A DNA stretch of 64,000 bases, from assembly GCF_029978005.1 (NCBI RefSeq), contig NZ_JARKOZ010000058.1, forward strand, positions 1 through 64,000. Reading direction: 5' to 3'. Below, piece by piece: positions 17,390 to 26,519 of the stretch. Under the pieces are notes generated by a model, which saw only the letters and a program-made list of their open reading frames with translations, ran no database searches and was not told where the DNA came from. The DNA is from Solidesulfovibrio sp. GTDB taxonomy: Bacteria; Desulfobacterota; Desulfovibrionia; Desulfovibrionales; Desulfovibrionaceae. Numbering within the stretch: the stretch's first letter is position 1; each line of letters opens with the position of its first letter. A program made the translations under genes and the position numbers.

Positions 17390-17498
17390 GACGATCCTTC
17401 CTTGGGGCTCTGCAATGGAGGGTGACGACGATCACGAGTTTGGCGATTTGAAGGACAGTGCTTCTTGACGCCGTTTCGAGCATCGCGATCTTTAAAAA

Positions 17499-17514
17499 AG
17501 CATGATCCATGCCA
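17499..17514 (-). promoter_or_regulatory. Sigma-54 promoter of hycB1-fdhF1-mobB
   Basis: On the minus strand TGGCATGGATCATGCT has GG and GC exactly spaced and matches 14 of 16 consensus positions. A T-run follows the -12 element. The transcript start is expected near 17487, giving a leader of about 98 nt. Confidence 0.72.
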
Positions 17515-17581
17515 TGTGGCCGCTCTATAAAATATTCATGATTAAGGTTGGTTGGAGAGACACGATATTCGTGCGCCAAGA

Positions 17582-17617
17582 TGCAAGCATCTTGCAATGC
17601 CTGCATTGCTTGCATGC
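17582..17617. promoter_or_regulatory. TGCAA/TTGCA palindrome cluster, putative enhancer of hycB1-fdhF1
   Basis: Three nested inverted repeats follow one another: TGCAAGCATCTTGCA, GCAATGCCTGCATTGC and TTGCATGCA. The cluster lies about 70-105 bp upstream of the -24 element, a typical enhancer distance. Confidence 0.6.
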
Positions 17618-17912
17618 ACGATGAATATGTTTTTTCTAACCTAGAAACGCCAGCCTGGATGATGCCGTCGGAAGGTGGCCGGTTATTCCAGATGCCGCAT
17701 CAGGTAAAAAACCACTGTAAGAATCGATCCGGACAAGACTCGGAAAGAAAAGGCCATGAGCGCGGAAGAAAGCGGGGTTGAGGCCGGAGGATATTGACTT
17801 CGTCGCGCCATGTACCGACGGATGCTTGGCTGAGACGCGCTTGTACAGTCACGAAAAAAGCCGGCAGCGTGCCGCTTCGGCGAGGCGCGGTTCGGGGTGC
17901 GCGGGCCGCGGG

Positions 17913-17949
17913 AGAAGAAAAAGCCCCCGCCGGAAAACGGCGGGGGCTT
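17913..17949 (-). terminator. Terminator of the focA-to-hycB2 gene array
   Basis: On the minus strand AAGCCCCCGCCG pairs with CGGCGGGGGCTT around a short loop and is followed by TTTCTTC. It lies about 85 nt past the hycB2 stop codon. Confidence 0.88.
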
Positions 17950-18033
17950 GCCCGGACGGGGACCGGGGCGGCGGCGGCGCGGCGGGTGGAAGCGGCGGGG
18001 CGACCGCGTCCATGCGCGACGGCAGGGTGGGTT

Positions 18034-18567
18034 CTAGGCGGGCGGCATGGCGGCGGCCCGGCGGCGGTCGGCCACGGTTTTTTGCAGTTCGTCCGGCCGG
18101 ACCACCACGAAGGCCAGGGCCGGGCAGGCCTCCACGCAGGCCGGGCCGCCGGGGCGGCCGGCGCACAGGTCGCATTTGTGGGCCACGGTGCGCGCCTTGG
18201 CCGGAGCGGCGGCGTCCGGAGCCTCGCCGCCCGCGGCCGCCATGTCCATGGCCCCGAAGGGGCAGGCCAGCATGCAGCTCTTGCAGCCGAAGCAGCGGTC
18301 GGTGTCCACGACCACGGCCCCGTCCCGGCGCGTGATGGCCCTGGCCGGGCAGATGGCGGCGCAGGGCGCGTCCTCGCACTGGCGGCACTGCACGGGCATG
18401 GCCGCAAGCGGCGTCTGCACGAGGCAAAGGCGCGGCTGGAAGGGCGCGTCCACCGCCCCGGCCGTGGCCACGGTAGTCTTGAGGTGGGCCACGGCGCAGG
18501 CGATCTCGCAGGACTTGCAGGCGATGCATTTGCGCGGGTTGGCCACGACGAAGGTGCTCATGTTCAT
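18034..18567 (-). CDS. hycB: HycB/HydN-type ferredoxin, partner of FdhF copy 2
   Basis: This 177-residue ferredoxin has four [4Fe-4S] groups: CIACKSCEIAC, CRQCEDAPCAAIC, CFGCKSCMLAC and CDLC/CVEAC. An alanine-rich insert (GGEAPDAAAPAKA) lies between the third and fourth groups. The ATG at 18567 follows AAAGGAG; a second in-frame ATG lies two codons later. It starts 23 bp after fdhF2 and is the last gene before a strong terminator. It probably carries electrons between FdhF2 and the other ferredoxins or the hydrogenase. Confidence 0.93.
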   Translation of the reverse strand: MNMSTFVVANPRKCIACKSCEIACAVAHLKTTVATAGAVDAPFQPRLCLVQTPLAAMPVQCRQCEDAPCAAICPARAITRRDGAVVVDTDRCFGCKSCMLACPFGAMDMAAAGGEAPDAAAPAKARTVAHKCDLCAGRPGGPACVEACPALAFVVVRPDELQKTVADRRRAAAMPPA

Positions 18568-18590
18568 GGCATGCGGCTCCTTTATGCCGG

Positions 18591-20651
18591 CTAGGCCCGG
18601 GCCCGTTCCACCCGGACGGCGCAGACCTTGTATTCGGGCGTCTTGGAGATGGGGTCGGCGGCCGAATTGGTCAGGATGTTCCCGGGCGTCTCCGAGAAGT
18701 GGAAGGAGATGAAGGTCGTTCCGACCGGCACCCGGGTGGTCACGTTGGCCTTGGTCGTGAGCGTGCCGCGGCGCGTGGTGACCCGGATCGGGTCGTCGTG
18801 GGCGATGCCCAGGCGCGCGGCGTCCTCGGGGTGGATCTCCAGGGACTCCTCGGGATGGGCGGCGTCCAGGCCCCAGCAGCGCCGGGTCATGGTGCCGGTG
18901 TGGTAGTGGGCGGCCACGCGGCCGGTGGTGAGGATCAAGGGGTAGCTCTCGTCGGGATTCTCCGCCGGCGGCTTGAAGTCCACGGCGCAGAAGAGCCCCG
19001 GGCCGCGGTTGCACTTGCCCACGTGCAGGATGGGCGTGCCGGGATGGCTTTCGTTGGGGCAGGGCCAGGGGATGCCGCCCTGTTCCAGGCGGGCGTAGCT
19101 GATGCCGGCGTAGCTCGGGGCGAGGGTGCGCATCTCGTCGAACACGGCCTCGGGGCCGGCGTAGTCGGCCTTGGTCCCCATGGCCCGCATCAGTTCGGTC
19201 AGGATCAGCCAGTCGGGCTTGCCCACGGGCGCGACGGCCTGGCGCACGCGTTGCACCCGGCGCTCCGTGTTGCTGAAGGTGCCGTCCTTCTCGGCGAAGG
19301 ACGCGCCGGGCAGGACCACGTCGGCGATCTCGGCCGTCTCGGTCAGGAAGAGATCCTGGACCACGATGAACCGGGCTTCCTTCAAGGGCGAGAAGTCCAC
19401 GTTCTCCATGCAGTGCTTGACGTGGTTGATGTCCGGGTCGCTGCGCATGGGGTTTTCGCCGAAGATGAAAAGCGCCTTGACGCTGCCGTGCTCCAGGCCG
19501 TGGAGCACGTCCGGGATGGTCAGGCCGGGCTTGCCGGACAGGGGCACGCCCCAGGCTTTCTCGAACTTCTCCCGGATCTTGTCGTCGGTCACGGGCTGGT
19601 AGGCCGGGAAGACGTTGGGCAGCGCGCCCATGTCGCAGGCACCCTGGACGTTGTTCTGGCCGCGCAGCGGATTGACGCCGGCCTTGGGCTTGCCCAGGTT
19701 GCCCGTCAAAAGGGCCAGGTTGGACACGGACAGGACGTTGTCCACGCCCGTGACGTGCTGGGTGATGCCCATGGTGTAGTAGGTCGCGGCGTTTTCCGCC
19801 CGGGCGAACATCCGGGCCGCCGCGGCGATCTTGTCGGCGGGAACGTGGGTGATGGCCGAGGCCCGTTCGGGCGGATAGGCCAGGACCGTTTCCCGCAGGG
19901 CGTCGAAATTCTCCGTGCGCGCGGCGATGAAGTCCCTGTCCATGAGGGACTCGGTCAGGATGACGTGCATCATGCCGTTTAAAAGCGCCACGTCGGTGCC
20001 CGGGCGGTGGCGCAGCCAGATGTCGGCGTGCTTGGCCAGTTCCGTGCGGCGGGGGTCGGCCACGATGAGCTTGGTCCCCCGGGCATGGGCTTCCAGCATG
20101 TAGACGCCGATGAGGGGATGGCAGTCCGTGGCGTTGGTGCCGATGGCGAAGATGGCGTCGCGGACGGTGAATTCCTTGAGTTCGAGGATGGCGTTGGTCA
20201 TCGCGCCGCTGCCCAGGGATTTAGCCAGACCGGCTACGGTGGGCGCGTGTCAGAGCCGGGCGCAGTGGTCGATGTTGTTGGTGCCGACCACGGCGCGCAT
20301 GAGCTTTTGCAGGAGGTAGTTCTCCTCGTTGGTGCAGCGGGCCGAGCTGAAGGCGGCGATGGCGTCCGGGCCGTGCTTTTTCCTGATGTCCGCGAACCGT
20401 TCGGCGATGACGCCGTAGGCCTCGTCCCAGGTCGCTTCCTCGAGCGTGCCGTTTCTGCGCACCAGCGGCGTGCGCAGCCGGTCCTTGTGGTGCACGAAGT
20501 CGAAGCCGAAGCGCCCCTTGAGGCACAGCCGGCCCAGGTTGACGACGTTGTCGACCTGGGGAACGGCGCTGACGATCTCGCCTCCCTCCACGTTGAGGGT
20601 GAAGCTGCACCCGCACCCGCAGTAGGGGCAGGTGGTGACGACGCTCTCCAT
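18591..20651 (-). CDS. fdhF: Selenocysteine formate dehydrogenase H-type catalytic subunit (copy 2)
   Basis: This is a second Sec-containing formate dehydrogenase of 686 residues. An in-frame TGA at 20250-20252 (residue 134) sits in HCARL-Sec-HAPTVAGL, the same context as copy 1. CPYCGCGC and LCLKGRFGFD supply the N-terminal [4Fe-4S] cluster, and VNPLRGQNNVQGACDMGALPNVFP matches the FdhF core. No signal peptide is present. The ATG at 20651 follows AAAGGAG. It has its own sigma-54 promoter (20780-20795) and palindrome (20891-20920), but lies in the same orientation behind fdhD2 and could also be read from upstream. It is clearly diverged from copy 1, so it is not a recent duplicate. Confidence 0.95.
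20220..20252 (-). other. Bacterial SECIS element of fdhF copy 2
   Basis: After the UGA, UAGCC pairs perfectly with GGCUA around a GGUCU loop. The loop is identical to the element in copy 1 and lies at the same distance from the UGA. Confidence 0.78.
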
Positions 20652-20779
20652 GGCGAATGCTCCTTTTGTTGGTCGCACGGGCCGTTCGCCCGGCATCCCC
20701 GGCTTGGGCCGCCGCGTCCGGGTCCTGCGCGGCGCGGCGGCTGTCCGGCCGTTTCCTTGGCTGCTTTCGCTGTTATGTT

Positions 20780-20795
20780 AGCAAAGGCCGTGCCC
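20780..20795 (-). promoter_or_regulatory. Sigma-54 promoter of fdhF2-hycB2
   Basis: On the minus strand GGGCACGGCCTTTGCT matches 15 of 16 positions of TGGCACG-N4-TTGCW. It starts an internal transcript in the long array, about 130 bp before the fdhF2 start codon. Confidence 0.78.
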
Positions 20796-20873
20796 AGGCC
20801 GGGACGGCCCCAATTCGGATGTCAATGTCCTGGATTGTCAGGCAAATTCCGAGGCGTGCTCCACCGGGAGGAT

Positions 20874-20920
20874 CTGCAAGGGATGCAGAAGTGTAATCCC
20901 TGCAATTGCAGGGATTGCAC
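20874..20920. promoter_or_regulatory. Large palindrome with TGCAATTGCA core, putative enhancer of fdhF2-hycB2
   Basis: A 22-bp perfect palindrome (20895-20916) is centred on TGCAATTGCA and extends to 30 bp (20891-20920) with one mismatched pair. A CTGCA-N5-TGCAG repeat precedes it (20874-20888). It lies 96 bp upstream of the -24 element and has no T-run, so it is not a terminator. Confidence 0.68.
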
Positions 20921-20935
20921 GAGGCGGGAGGCGTT

Positions 20936-21874
20936 TCAGACGGCCTTGGCCCGGGCGGGACGGGAATCGGCGGCCTTGCGGCCTCCGGCGGGCCGGGCCG
21001 AGACCCCGGTTTCGGCGGGCAGGTCGAACACGACGCGGTAGGGGCTCGACAGCACCTGGAAGGCGTCGTCCTTGGCGTAGCCGACCAGGGTCAGGTCGGC
21101 GTGGCGGGCCAGCTCCACGGCCCAGCCGGTGAAGCCCGAGGAGGAGACCAGGACCGGAATGCCCATGAGCACGGTCTTGAGCACCATTTCGCTGGTCAGC
21201 CGGCCGGTGGTGTAGAGGATCTTGCCCCGGGGGGGAATCCTGTGCACGCACATGTAGCCCGAAACCTTGTCCATGGCGTTGTGGCGCTCCACGTCCTCCA
21301 TGCACACCAGGGGCAGCCCGCTTTCGAACAGCACGCAGCCGTGCACGGTGCCGGTCTTGGCGTGCACGTCGGTGAGCGCCCGCGTGGCGGCGTCGAGGCC
21401 GACCAGGGACGAGGCCCTGACCGTGGCCGTGGTGTCGAGGTGCATGGAATCGAGCAGGTCCAGGGCGTCGTAGTAGAGGTCGCCCAGGCCCTTGCCCGAG
21501 GCGGAGACCCGGCGCAGGGACTTGGGCTCCATGGCCTGGGGGCCGTTGGTCTTGACGATGACGGTCTGGAAGTCGTCGTTGCATTCGATGGATGCGACGG
21601 ACTCGAGGGCCTGCTCCTCGGTCAGCAGCCGCCGGCTCAGCAGGTGGCCGATGGCGAGAAGGTCCTGGTTCCCGCACATGGTCATGGTGGTGTAGACTTC
21701 GGTGGCGTTGAGATAGATCGTCAGCGGATGTTCGATGGCCACGCAGCGCGTGAGCGCCCGGCCCCTGTGGTCGAGGCCCTCGACGATCTCGAGGGGGGCC
21801 TCGCCGGGTCGCGGCCGCGGCGCAGGGGGGCCGTCGAGCAGGCCGCTTTGGGCGCGCAATCGTTCAAAACCCAT
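20936..21874 (-). CDS. fdhD: Divergent FdhD-like sulfurtransferase paralogue (copy 2)
   Basis: This 312-residue FdhD-family protein shares MEDVERHNAMDKVSGYM and ILYTTGRLTSEMVLK with copy 1. The sulfur-relay loop is changed: the position holding Cys121 in copy 1 reads SASGKG here, with Lys128 instead of cysteine and no CxxC. The second conserved cysteine region (GCVLFESG) is kept. It may have another role, or may work as a chaperone or cofactor-binding protein without sulfur transfer. The ATG at 21874 follows CAGAGG. It sits between the hyf-like genes and fdhF2. Confidence 0.88.
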   Translation of the reverse strand: MGFERLRAQSGLLDGPPAPRPRPGEAPLEIVEGLDHRGRALTRCVAIEHPLTIYLNATEVYTTMTMCGNQDLLAIGHLLSRRLLTEEQALESVASIECNDDFQTVIVKTNGPQAMEPKSLRRVSASGKGLGDLYYDALDLLDSMHLDTTATVRASSLVGLDAATRALTDVHAKTGTVHGCVLFESGLPLVCMEDVERHNAMDKVSGYMCVHRIPPRGKILYTTGRLTSEMVLKTVLMGIPVLVSSSGFTGWAVELARHADLTLVGYAKDDAFQVLSSPYRVVFDLPAETGVSARPAGGRKAADSRPARAKAV

Positions 21875-22127
21875 GGGAACCTCTGGCCCGGGCGGCGCGC
21901 CGCGAAGGCGGCCCGGGCGTCTGCTCATGCGGGCAAGGCGCGCTTGGCCACCTGGGCGCGTCCTTTCCGCCGCCGCCGGGCGTCTGGCCCGGCGGCCGTG
22001 TCCTCCGGGCGGGCGCGGCGGCCGCCTTGGGCCTGTCGCGCCTGACCGGAGGCGCGGCGCGCCGGAGAGCGCGCCGTCGCCATGCCTGCCCGGTTCCCGC
22101 GCGGGGCGGGGCCGGGACAGTGTCTCC

Positions 22128-22877
22128 TCATTGGCCGATCCGCCTGGCCAGGGCCTTCATGACGCCGTCGATGATGGCCTGGGGCCTGGGCGGACATCCC
22201 GGGACGTAGATGTCCACGGGCACGATGCTGTCCACCGCGCCGCGCACGGCGTAGCCCTCGCCGAAGGCCTTGCCGCTGCAGGCGCATGTGCCCACGGCCA
22301 TGACCAGCTTGGGCGTGGGCGTGGCCTCGTAGGTCATTTGCAGGGCCTGGGTGGAATTTCGCGTCACCACGCCCGTGACCATGAGCAGGTCGGCGTGGCG
22401 CGGCGAGGGCACGAAGTCCAGGCCGTACTGCTGCACGTCGTAGATGGGGTTGCACAGGTGGGTCATCTCGAAGTCGCAGGCGTTGCACGACCCGATGTCC
22501 ACGTGGCGGATGTGCAGGGACCGCCCGAGCGCCGCCCGGATCTTCCTGGCCGTGTCGCTGGGCGAAGGGCCGGCGAAGACGCCTCCGAGGCTGGCCAGGT
22601 CGTATTTCGCGGTCTGTTCGAGCCTGTCCTTGGGGCACAGGGAAACGCACCGGCCGCAGAACAGGCAGGCCTTGTCGTCGACATGCGCGCCCTCGCCGTC
22701 CACGGTGATGGCCTGGCCGGGGCAGGCGGCCTCGCACTTGCGGCAGGCGGCGCAGGCCCCGTCCCTGGCCGCCTTGGGCACGACCTGGCCCCGGGAGCAG
22801 GCCGGGGGAACGACGGCGTCGAAGTCCCTCGTGACCGTGCCGGTGGTGATGATCTTGCGCCAAACGTCGAGCAGCAT
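22128..22877 (-). CDS. hyfI: Fused ferredoxin / NuoB-like small subunit of a Hyf-type complex
   Basis: This 249-residue fusion combines HyfH-like and HyfI-like parts. Residues about 40-85 hold two [4Fe-4S] motifs (CAACRKCEAACP, CLFCGRCVSLCP). Residues about 120-245 are a NuoB/HycG-like domain with the proximal-cluster ligands in DIGSCNACDFE, GTCACSG and PGCPPRP. All ligands for the proximal cluster are present, so electron transfer into the membrane module appears intact. It follows the large subunit by 10 bp. It probably contacts HyfG and passes electrons within the complex. Confidence 0.9.
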   Translation of the reverse strand: MLLDVWRKIITTGTVTRDFDAVVPPACSRGQVVPKAARDGACAACRKCEAACPGQAITVDGEGAHVDDKACLFCGRCVSLCPKDRLEQTAKYDLASLGGVFAGPSPSDTARKIRAALGRSLHIRHVDIGSCNACDFEMTHLCNPIYDVQQYGLDFVPSPRHADLLMVTGVVTRNSTQALQMTYEATPTPKLVMAVGTCACSGKAFGEGYAVRGAVDSIVPVDIYVPGCPPRPQAIIDGVMKALARRIGQ

Positions 22878-22887
22878 GGCAGTCCTC

Positions 22888-24396
22888 CTATCGGTCCAGA
22901 CAGGCGTAAGAGAGTTCGAAGCTCTTGTTGATGAGCGGGAAGTCCGGGATGATGTTGCCCGGCGCGGCCACGGTCAGGGCCGGCCAGTTGGGGTAGGCGG
23001 CCGCCCGGACGAAGAGCCGGTAGACGGTGTCGTCCTTGCCGGTCATGAGCCAATGGATCACGCCCCCCTGGGAGGACTCGGCCCAGCCGAAGGCGCTGGA
23101 ATGGGCCGGGATCGAAGGAACGGGCAGGCGCAGCTCGCCCTCGGGCATCTGATCGAGGATCTGCCGGATGAGGCGGATGCAGGCGTAGGTCTCGTCCACG
23201 CGCACCCACAGCCGGGCGGCCACGTCGCCGGCGGTGTAGACCGGGATGGAGAGCGCCAGGTCCGGGTAGCAGCCGTAGGGGAAGTCGCGGCGGTAGTCCG
23301 TGTCCACGCCCGAGGCCCGTGCGCCCACGCCCGTGACGCCGAGGTCGAAGGCGGCCTGCTTGGGCACGATGCCCGTGGTGTTCATGCGTTCGAGCAGTTC
23401 GTCGTTTTCCCGGAAAAGCCCCACCAGTTCGGTGAAGTCCGGCTCCAGGGCGTCGAGCAGGGTCCGGATGGCCTGTTCGGTCGCGGCGTCGATGTCGCGG
23501 CGCACGCCGCCCGGGGCGACCATGCCGCGCAGGAAGCGGTTGCCGGTCAGCCGGTCGCTCACCTGCATGACGGCTTCCTTCATGCGCGCCCCGGCCATGA
23601 TGGCCACGGCGAAGCCGATGCCGGCGCACATGTTGCCGATGTCGCCCACGTGGTTGTAGAGGCGCTCCATTTCGGCGACCAGGGCCCGCAGGTACCGGGC
23701 CCGGCCCGAGGGGACGACCCCGGCCAGGCTTTCGACGGCCTGGCTGTAGGCCAGGGCGTGGGCCACCGAGGCGATGCCGGAGATGCGCTCCACCCGGTAG
23801 AAGGCGTCGGCCAGGGGCTGGCCTTCCACGGCCTTCTCGATGCCCCGGTGGACGAAGAACATCTTGGCGTCCAGGCGCATCATCATCTCGCCGGCCTGGC
23901 TGAAGCGGAAGTGGCCGGGCTCGATGATGCCGGCGTGGATGGGGCCCACGGGCACCTCGAAGACGCCCTCGCCCGAGACGCCGGCCATGGGGAACTCGCC
24001 GCCGACGACGGTTTCGATGGGGGTCCGCGTGTCGAAGTCCTTGCGCAGGGGATGCACGCCGTCGGGGAAGTTTTCGTGCAGCACCAGCCGGCGCGGGTCG
24101 GGATGGCCCACGGGCTTCAGGCCGAAGAGGTCGCGGATCTCGCGCTCGTACCAGGCGGCGGCGGGAATCTCCGGGCTTATGGACGGGAATTCCGGGGTTT
24201 CGTCCCGGTCGAGCAGGCCCTTGACGAGCACCGTGCCCCCGTCGTTCGAAAACAGACAGTAGATGACGAACTTGCCACACACGGGGCGCTCGTCGTTGGC
24301 GAACATGGCCAGCAGGCGGCCCCCTTCCCGGGAGATGGCGTAGGCCGTCTCGCGCAGCTGGAAGGCGGGCACGATCTTGGTGTCATGCGGCAGCAT
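22888..24396 (-). CDS. hyfG: HyfG/HycE-like large subunit lacking NiFe cysteine ligands
   Basis: This 502-residue protein fuses a NuoC-like N-terminal part (about 1-140, including WYEREIRDLFGL) to a NuoD/NiFe-hydrogenase large-subunit-like part. In true group 4 hydrogenases the nickel ligands lie in a CGxC motif and a C-terminal CxxC. Here the first motif reads RISGIAS (Ser206 and Ala209 in place of both cysteines) and the second reads FELSYAC (Ser496, with only Cys499 kept). A NiFe centre is therefore not expected. This resembles 'energy-converting hydrogenase-related' (Ehr) proteins. The ATG at 24396 lies 2 nt after the hyfF stop codon. Its job is probably structural, or coupling electron flow to ion pumping. 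Confidence 0.92.
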   Translation of the reverse strand: MLPHDTKIVPAFQLRETAYAISREGGRLLAMFANDERPVCGKFVIYCLFSNDGGTVLVKGLLDRDETPEFPSISPEIPAAAWYEREIRDLFGLKPVGHPDPRRLVLHENFPDGVHPLRKDFDTRTPIETVVGGEFPMAGVSGEGVFEVPVGPIHAGIIEPGHFRFSQAGEMMMRLDAKMFFVHRGIEKAVEGQPLADAFYRVERISGIASVAHALAYSQAVESLAGVVPSGRARYLRALVAEMERLYNHVGDIGNMCAGIGFAVAIMAGARMKEAVMQVSDRLTGNRFLRGMVAPGGVRRDIDAATEQAIRTLLDALEPDFTELVGLFRENDELLERMNTTGIVPKQAAFDLGVTGVGARASGVDTDYRRDFPYGCYPDLALSIPVYTAGDVAARLWVRVDETYACIRLIRQILDQMPEGELRLPVPSIPAHSSAFGWAESSQGGVIHWLMTGKDDTVYRLFVRAAAYPNWPALTVAAPGNIIPDFPLINKSFELSYACLDR

Positions 24397-24398
24397 CG

Positions 24399-25865
24399 TT
24401 AGGCTCCCATGATGATTTGCGCGGCGCGGCGCAGCACGCCGTTGGCCGCTTCGGGCAGGTAGACCCCGCCGATGAAGACCAGAACCATGGACAGGCCGAG
24501 CGCCAGCCTGGCCGAAAGCGACAGGCGCTCGCGGTGGGCCACGTCGGCGGGCTTTTGGCCGAAGCTCATGCGCAGGCCGTAGCGCAGCATGCCGGCGAAG
24601 ACCCCGGTCAAAAGCAGCAGGATGACGCTGCCGAGCAGCCAGTGGTGGTCGTCGAACAGGGCGTTGATGATCATGAACTTGGACAGGAAGATGTTGAACG
24701 GCGGCACGCCGGTGATGGCCATGACGGACAGGACGAACAGCGTGGCCAGAAGCGGGGCCACCGTGGCTACGCCGTGGATGCCCTTGATGTCCTTGGTCCG
24801 GTAGTCCTGGGAGATGGAGCCGGCGATGTAGAAGAGCGAAGACTTGGCCGCGGCGTGGTTCACGATGTGCAGGATGGCCGCGTACACGGCCAGGGGCGTG
24901 CCGATGCCCAGGCCAAGGGTCACGATGCCCATGTGCTCCACGCTCGAGTAGGCCAGCAGGCGCTTGAGGTCGTGCTGGGTCAGCACGAAGGGGATGGCGA
25001 TGAGGATCGACAGCACGCCCACGCACAGGAGCACGGTCTGGGGGAACGCCGGTCCGAGCGTGCCTTCGACGATGACCAGGTTGCGAATCAGCGCATACAG
25101 GGCGCAGCTGAGAAGCGCGCCCGAGAGCAGGCCGCTGACCGGCGAGGGGGCCTGGCTGTGGGCGTCGGGCAGCCAGGTGTGCATGGGGGCCAGGCCGGCC
25201 TTGGTGCCGTAGCCGATGAGGATGAAGATGAAGGCCATCTTGACCGTCTTGGGGTCGAGCATGGGGGCCAGCTCCTTGAGCGTGGCCCAGTCGAGCGCCC
25301 GTTCCGCGCCGCCGGCCCCGACCTGGGCCGAGTAGAGCAGGATGGTGCCGAGCAGCGCCAGACAGATGCCCACCGTGCAGATCATGACGTACTTCCAGGC
25401 CGCCTCCAGGGCCGCCTGGTTGAAGTAGAAGGCCACCAGCAGGGCCGAGGCCAGGGTGGTGCCTTCCACGGCCACCCACATGAGGCCCAGGTTGCCGACC
25501 ACGAGCACGCTGATCATGGACACGGCGAAGAGGTTGAGCAGGGCGTAGTAGCGCGGCAGCATGTGCGGGGCGACGTGGCCGTCGCGCACCTCGCGCTCCA
25601 TGTAGGACAGGGAGAACAGCGTGGCCGTGAAGGTGAGCAGCCCCACCACGAAGAGCATGACCGCGGTCAGGTCGTCCACGTGAAGGAAGGCGCTGGTGAA
25701 AGGGCCGCCGTGGATGGTCTTGGCGATGATGCCGAGGATGCAGATTCCGGTGGCGGCGCTGCCGGAGAGGTTGATCACCCGCAGCATGCCGGGGTTGGCG
25801 TTGAACAGCGACAGGCCGCCGGCGATGACGGGCAGGGCCATGGTGATGAGCAGGAGTTCGTACAT
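24399..25865 (-). CDS. hyfF: HyfF-like antiporter-type membrane subunit
   Basis: This 488-residue multi-spanning protein of the NuoL/M/N (Mrp antiporter) family is a likely ion-translocating subunit. Visible landmarks are WVAVEGTTLASALLVAFY (the family Glu/Lys channel region), GYGTKAGLAPMHTWLPDAHSQAPSPVSGLLSG (family signature), and HDLKRLLAYSSVEHMG. It starts 5 bp after hyfE and almost abuts hyfG. Confidence 0.92.
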   Translation of the reverse strand: MYELLLITMALPVIAGGLSLFNANPGMLRVINLSGSAATGICILGIIAKTIHGGPFTSAFLHVDDLTAVMLFVVGLLTFTATLFSLSYMEREVRDGHVAPHMLPRYYALLNLFAVSMISVLVVGNLGLMWVAVEGTTLASALLVAFYFNQAALEAAWKYVMICTVGICLALLGTILLYSAQVGAGGAERALDWATLKELAPMLDPKTVKMAFIFILIGYGTKAGLAPMHTWLPDAHSQAPSPVSGLLSGALLSCALYALIRNLVIVEGTLGPAFPQTVLLCVGVLSILIAIPFVLTQHDLKRLLAYSSVEHMGIVTLGLGIGTPLAVYAAILHIVNHAAAKSSLFYIAGSISQDYRTKDIKGIHGVATVAPLLATLFVLSVMAITGVPPFNIFLSKFMIINALFDDHHWLLGSVILLLLTGVFAGMLRYGLRMSFGQKPADVAHRERLSLSARLALGLSMVLVFIGGVYLPEAANGVLRRAAQIIMGA

Positions 25866-25869
25866 GGCG

Positions 25870-26502
25870 TTACCCCTTGAGCTTTTTGAGCAGGCTCGTG
25901 TCGGTGGTCAGAAACGACAGCTTGAGCCGGTAGGTGAGGATGACCAGGACCACCACGGCCACCAGGACGTCGAAGAAGATGCCGAGTTCGATGATCAGCG
26001 GCAGGCCGTTGGCGATGGTGAGCCCGAGGAGGTAGAGGCCGTTTTCCATCGTGATGAGGCCAATGATCTGCATGACGGCCTGGCTGCGGGTCATGATGAG
26101 CACGAAGCCGATGAGCACGAGCGAAATGGAGGCGGGCAGGGTCTCGTGCTGGGCGGCGCTGGGAATGACCGGCATGACCAGGGTGAAGGCGATGATGATG
26201 GAGAGCAGGGACAGGAAGGTCGACATGTTGGCCTTGACGATCTCCTTGGTGGGCACTTCCCGCTCTTCGGCCAGGTAGGGCAGCACCTTGTAGAGCGCGT
26301 AGGGGATCAGGCCGACCTTGATGACGACGGTCAGCACCGCGGCCACGTACATGTGCATGTGCCCGCTTTGGATGCCGACCACGGCGCAGGCCAGGGCCAG
26401 GAAGGCCGACTGGACCAGGATGATGGCGATGGCCCGGCGCAGGTCGGTCATCCGGGTCTGGATGACGGCCGCGGCCAGGAGCAGGATGGTGAGCAGATAC
26501 AT
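25870..26502 (-). CDS. hyfE: HyfE-like membrane subunit (NuoK-related)
   Basis: This 210-residue hydrophobic protein has about six predicted membrane helices. The order and composition match HyfE, whose C-terminal half resembles NuoK (MQIIGLITMENGLYLLGLT, with a membrane Glu). The ATG at 26502 follows GGAGG. It lies between hyfC and hyfF, as in hyf operons that lack hyfD. Confidence 0.9.
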   Translation of the reverse strand: MYLLTILLLAAAVIQTRMTDLRRAIAIILVQSAFLALACAVVGIQSGHMHMYVAAVLTVVIKVGLIPYALYKVLPYLAEEREVPTKEIVKANMSTFLSLLSIIIAFTLVMPVIPSAAQHETLPASISLVLIGFVLIMTRSQAVMQIIGLITMENGLYLLGLTIANGLPLIIELGIFFDVLVAVVVLVILTYRLKLSFLTTDTSLLKKLKG

Positions 26503-26519
26503 GACGCGTTCCTCCACGG

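Larger units (their letters stand above)
17390..18033. other. Regulatory gap upstream of hycB1-fdhF1-mobB
   Basis: This 644-bp stretch holds no convincing gene. It carries the sigma-54 promoter (17499-17514), an AT-rich segment (17520-17545), the TGCAA palindrome cluster (17582-17617) and the terminator of the preceding operon (17913-17949). I see nothing further in 17640-17912. Confidence 0.6.

Noticed and set aside
20891..20920. Large palindrome as a transcription terminator of fdhD2
   Set aside because: There is no T-run on either side, and the core matches the TGCAATTGCA family found before other sigma-54 promoters.
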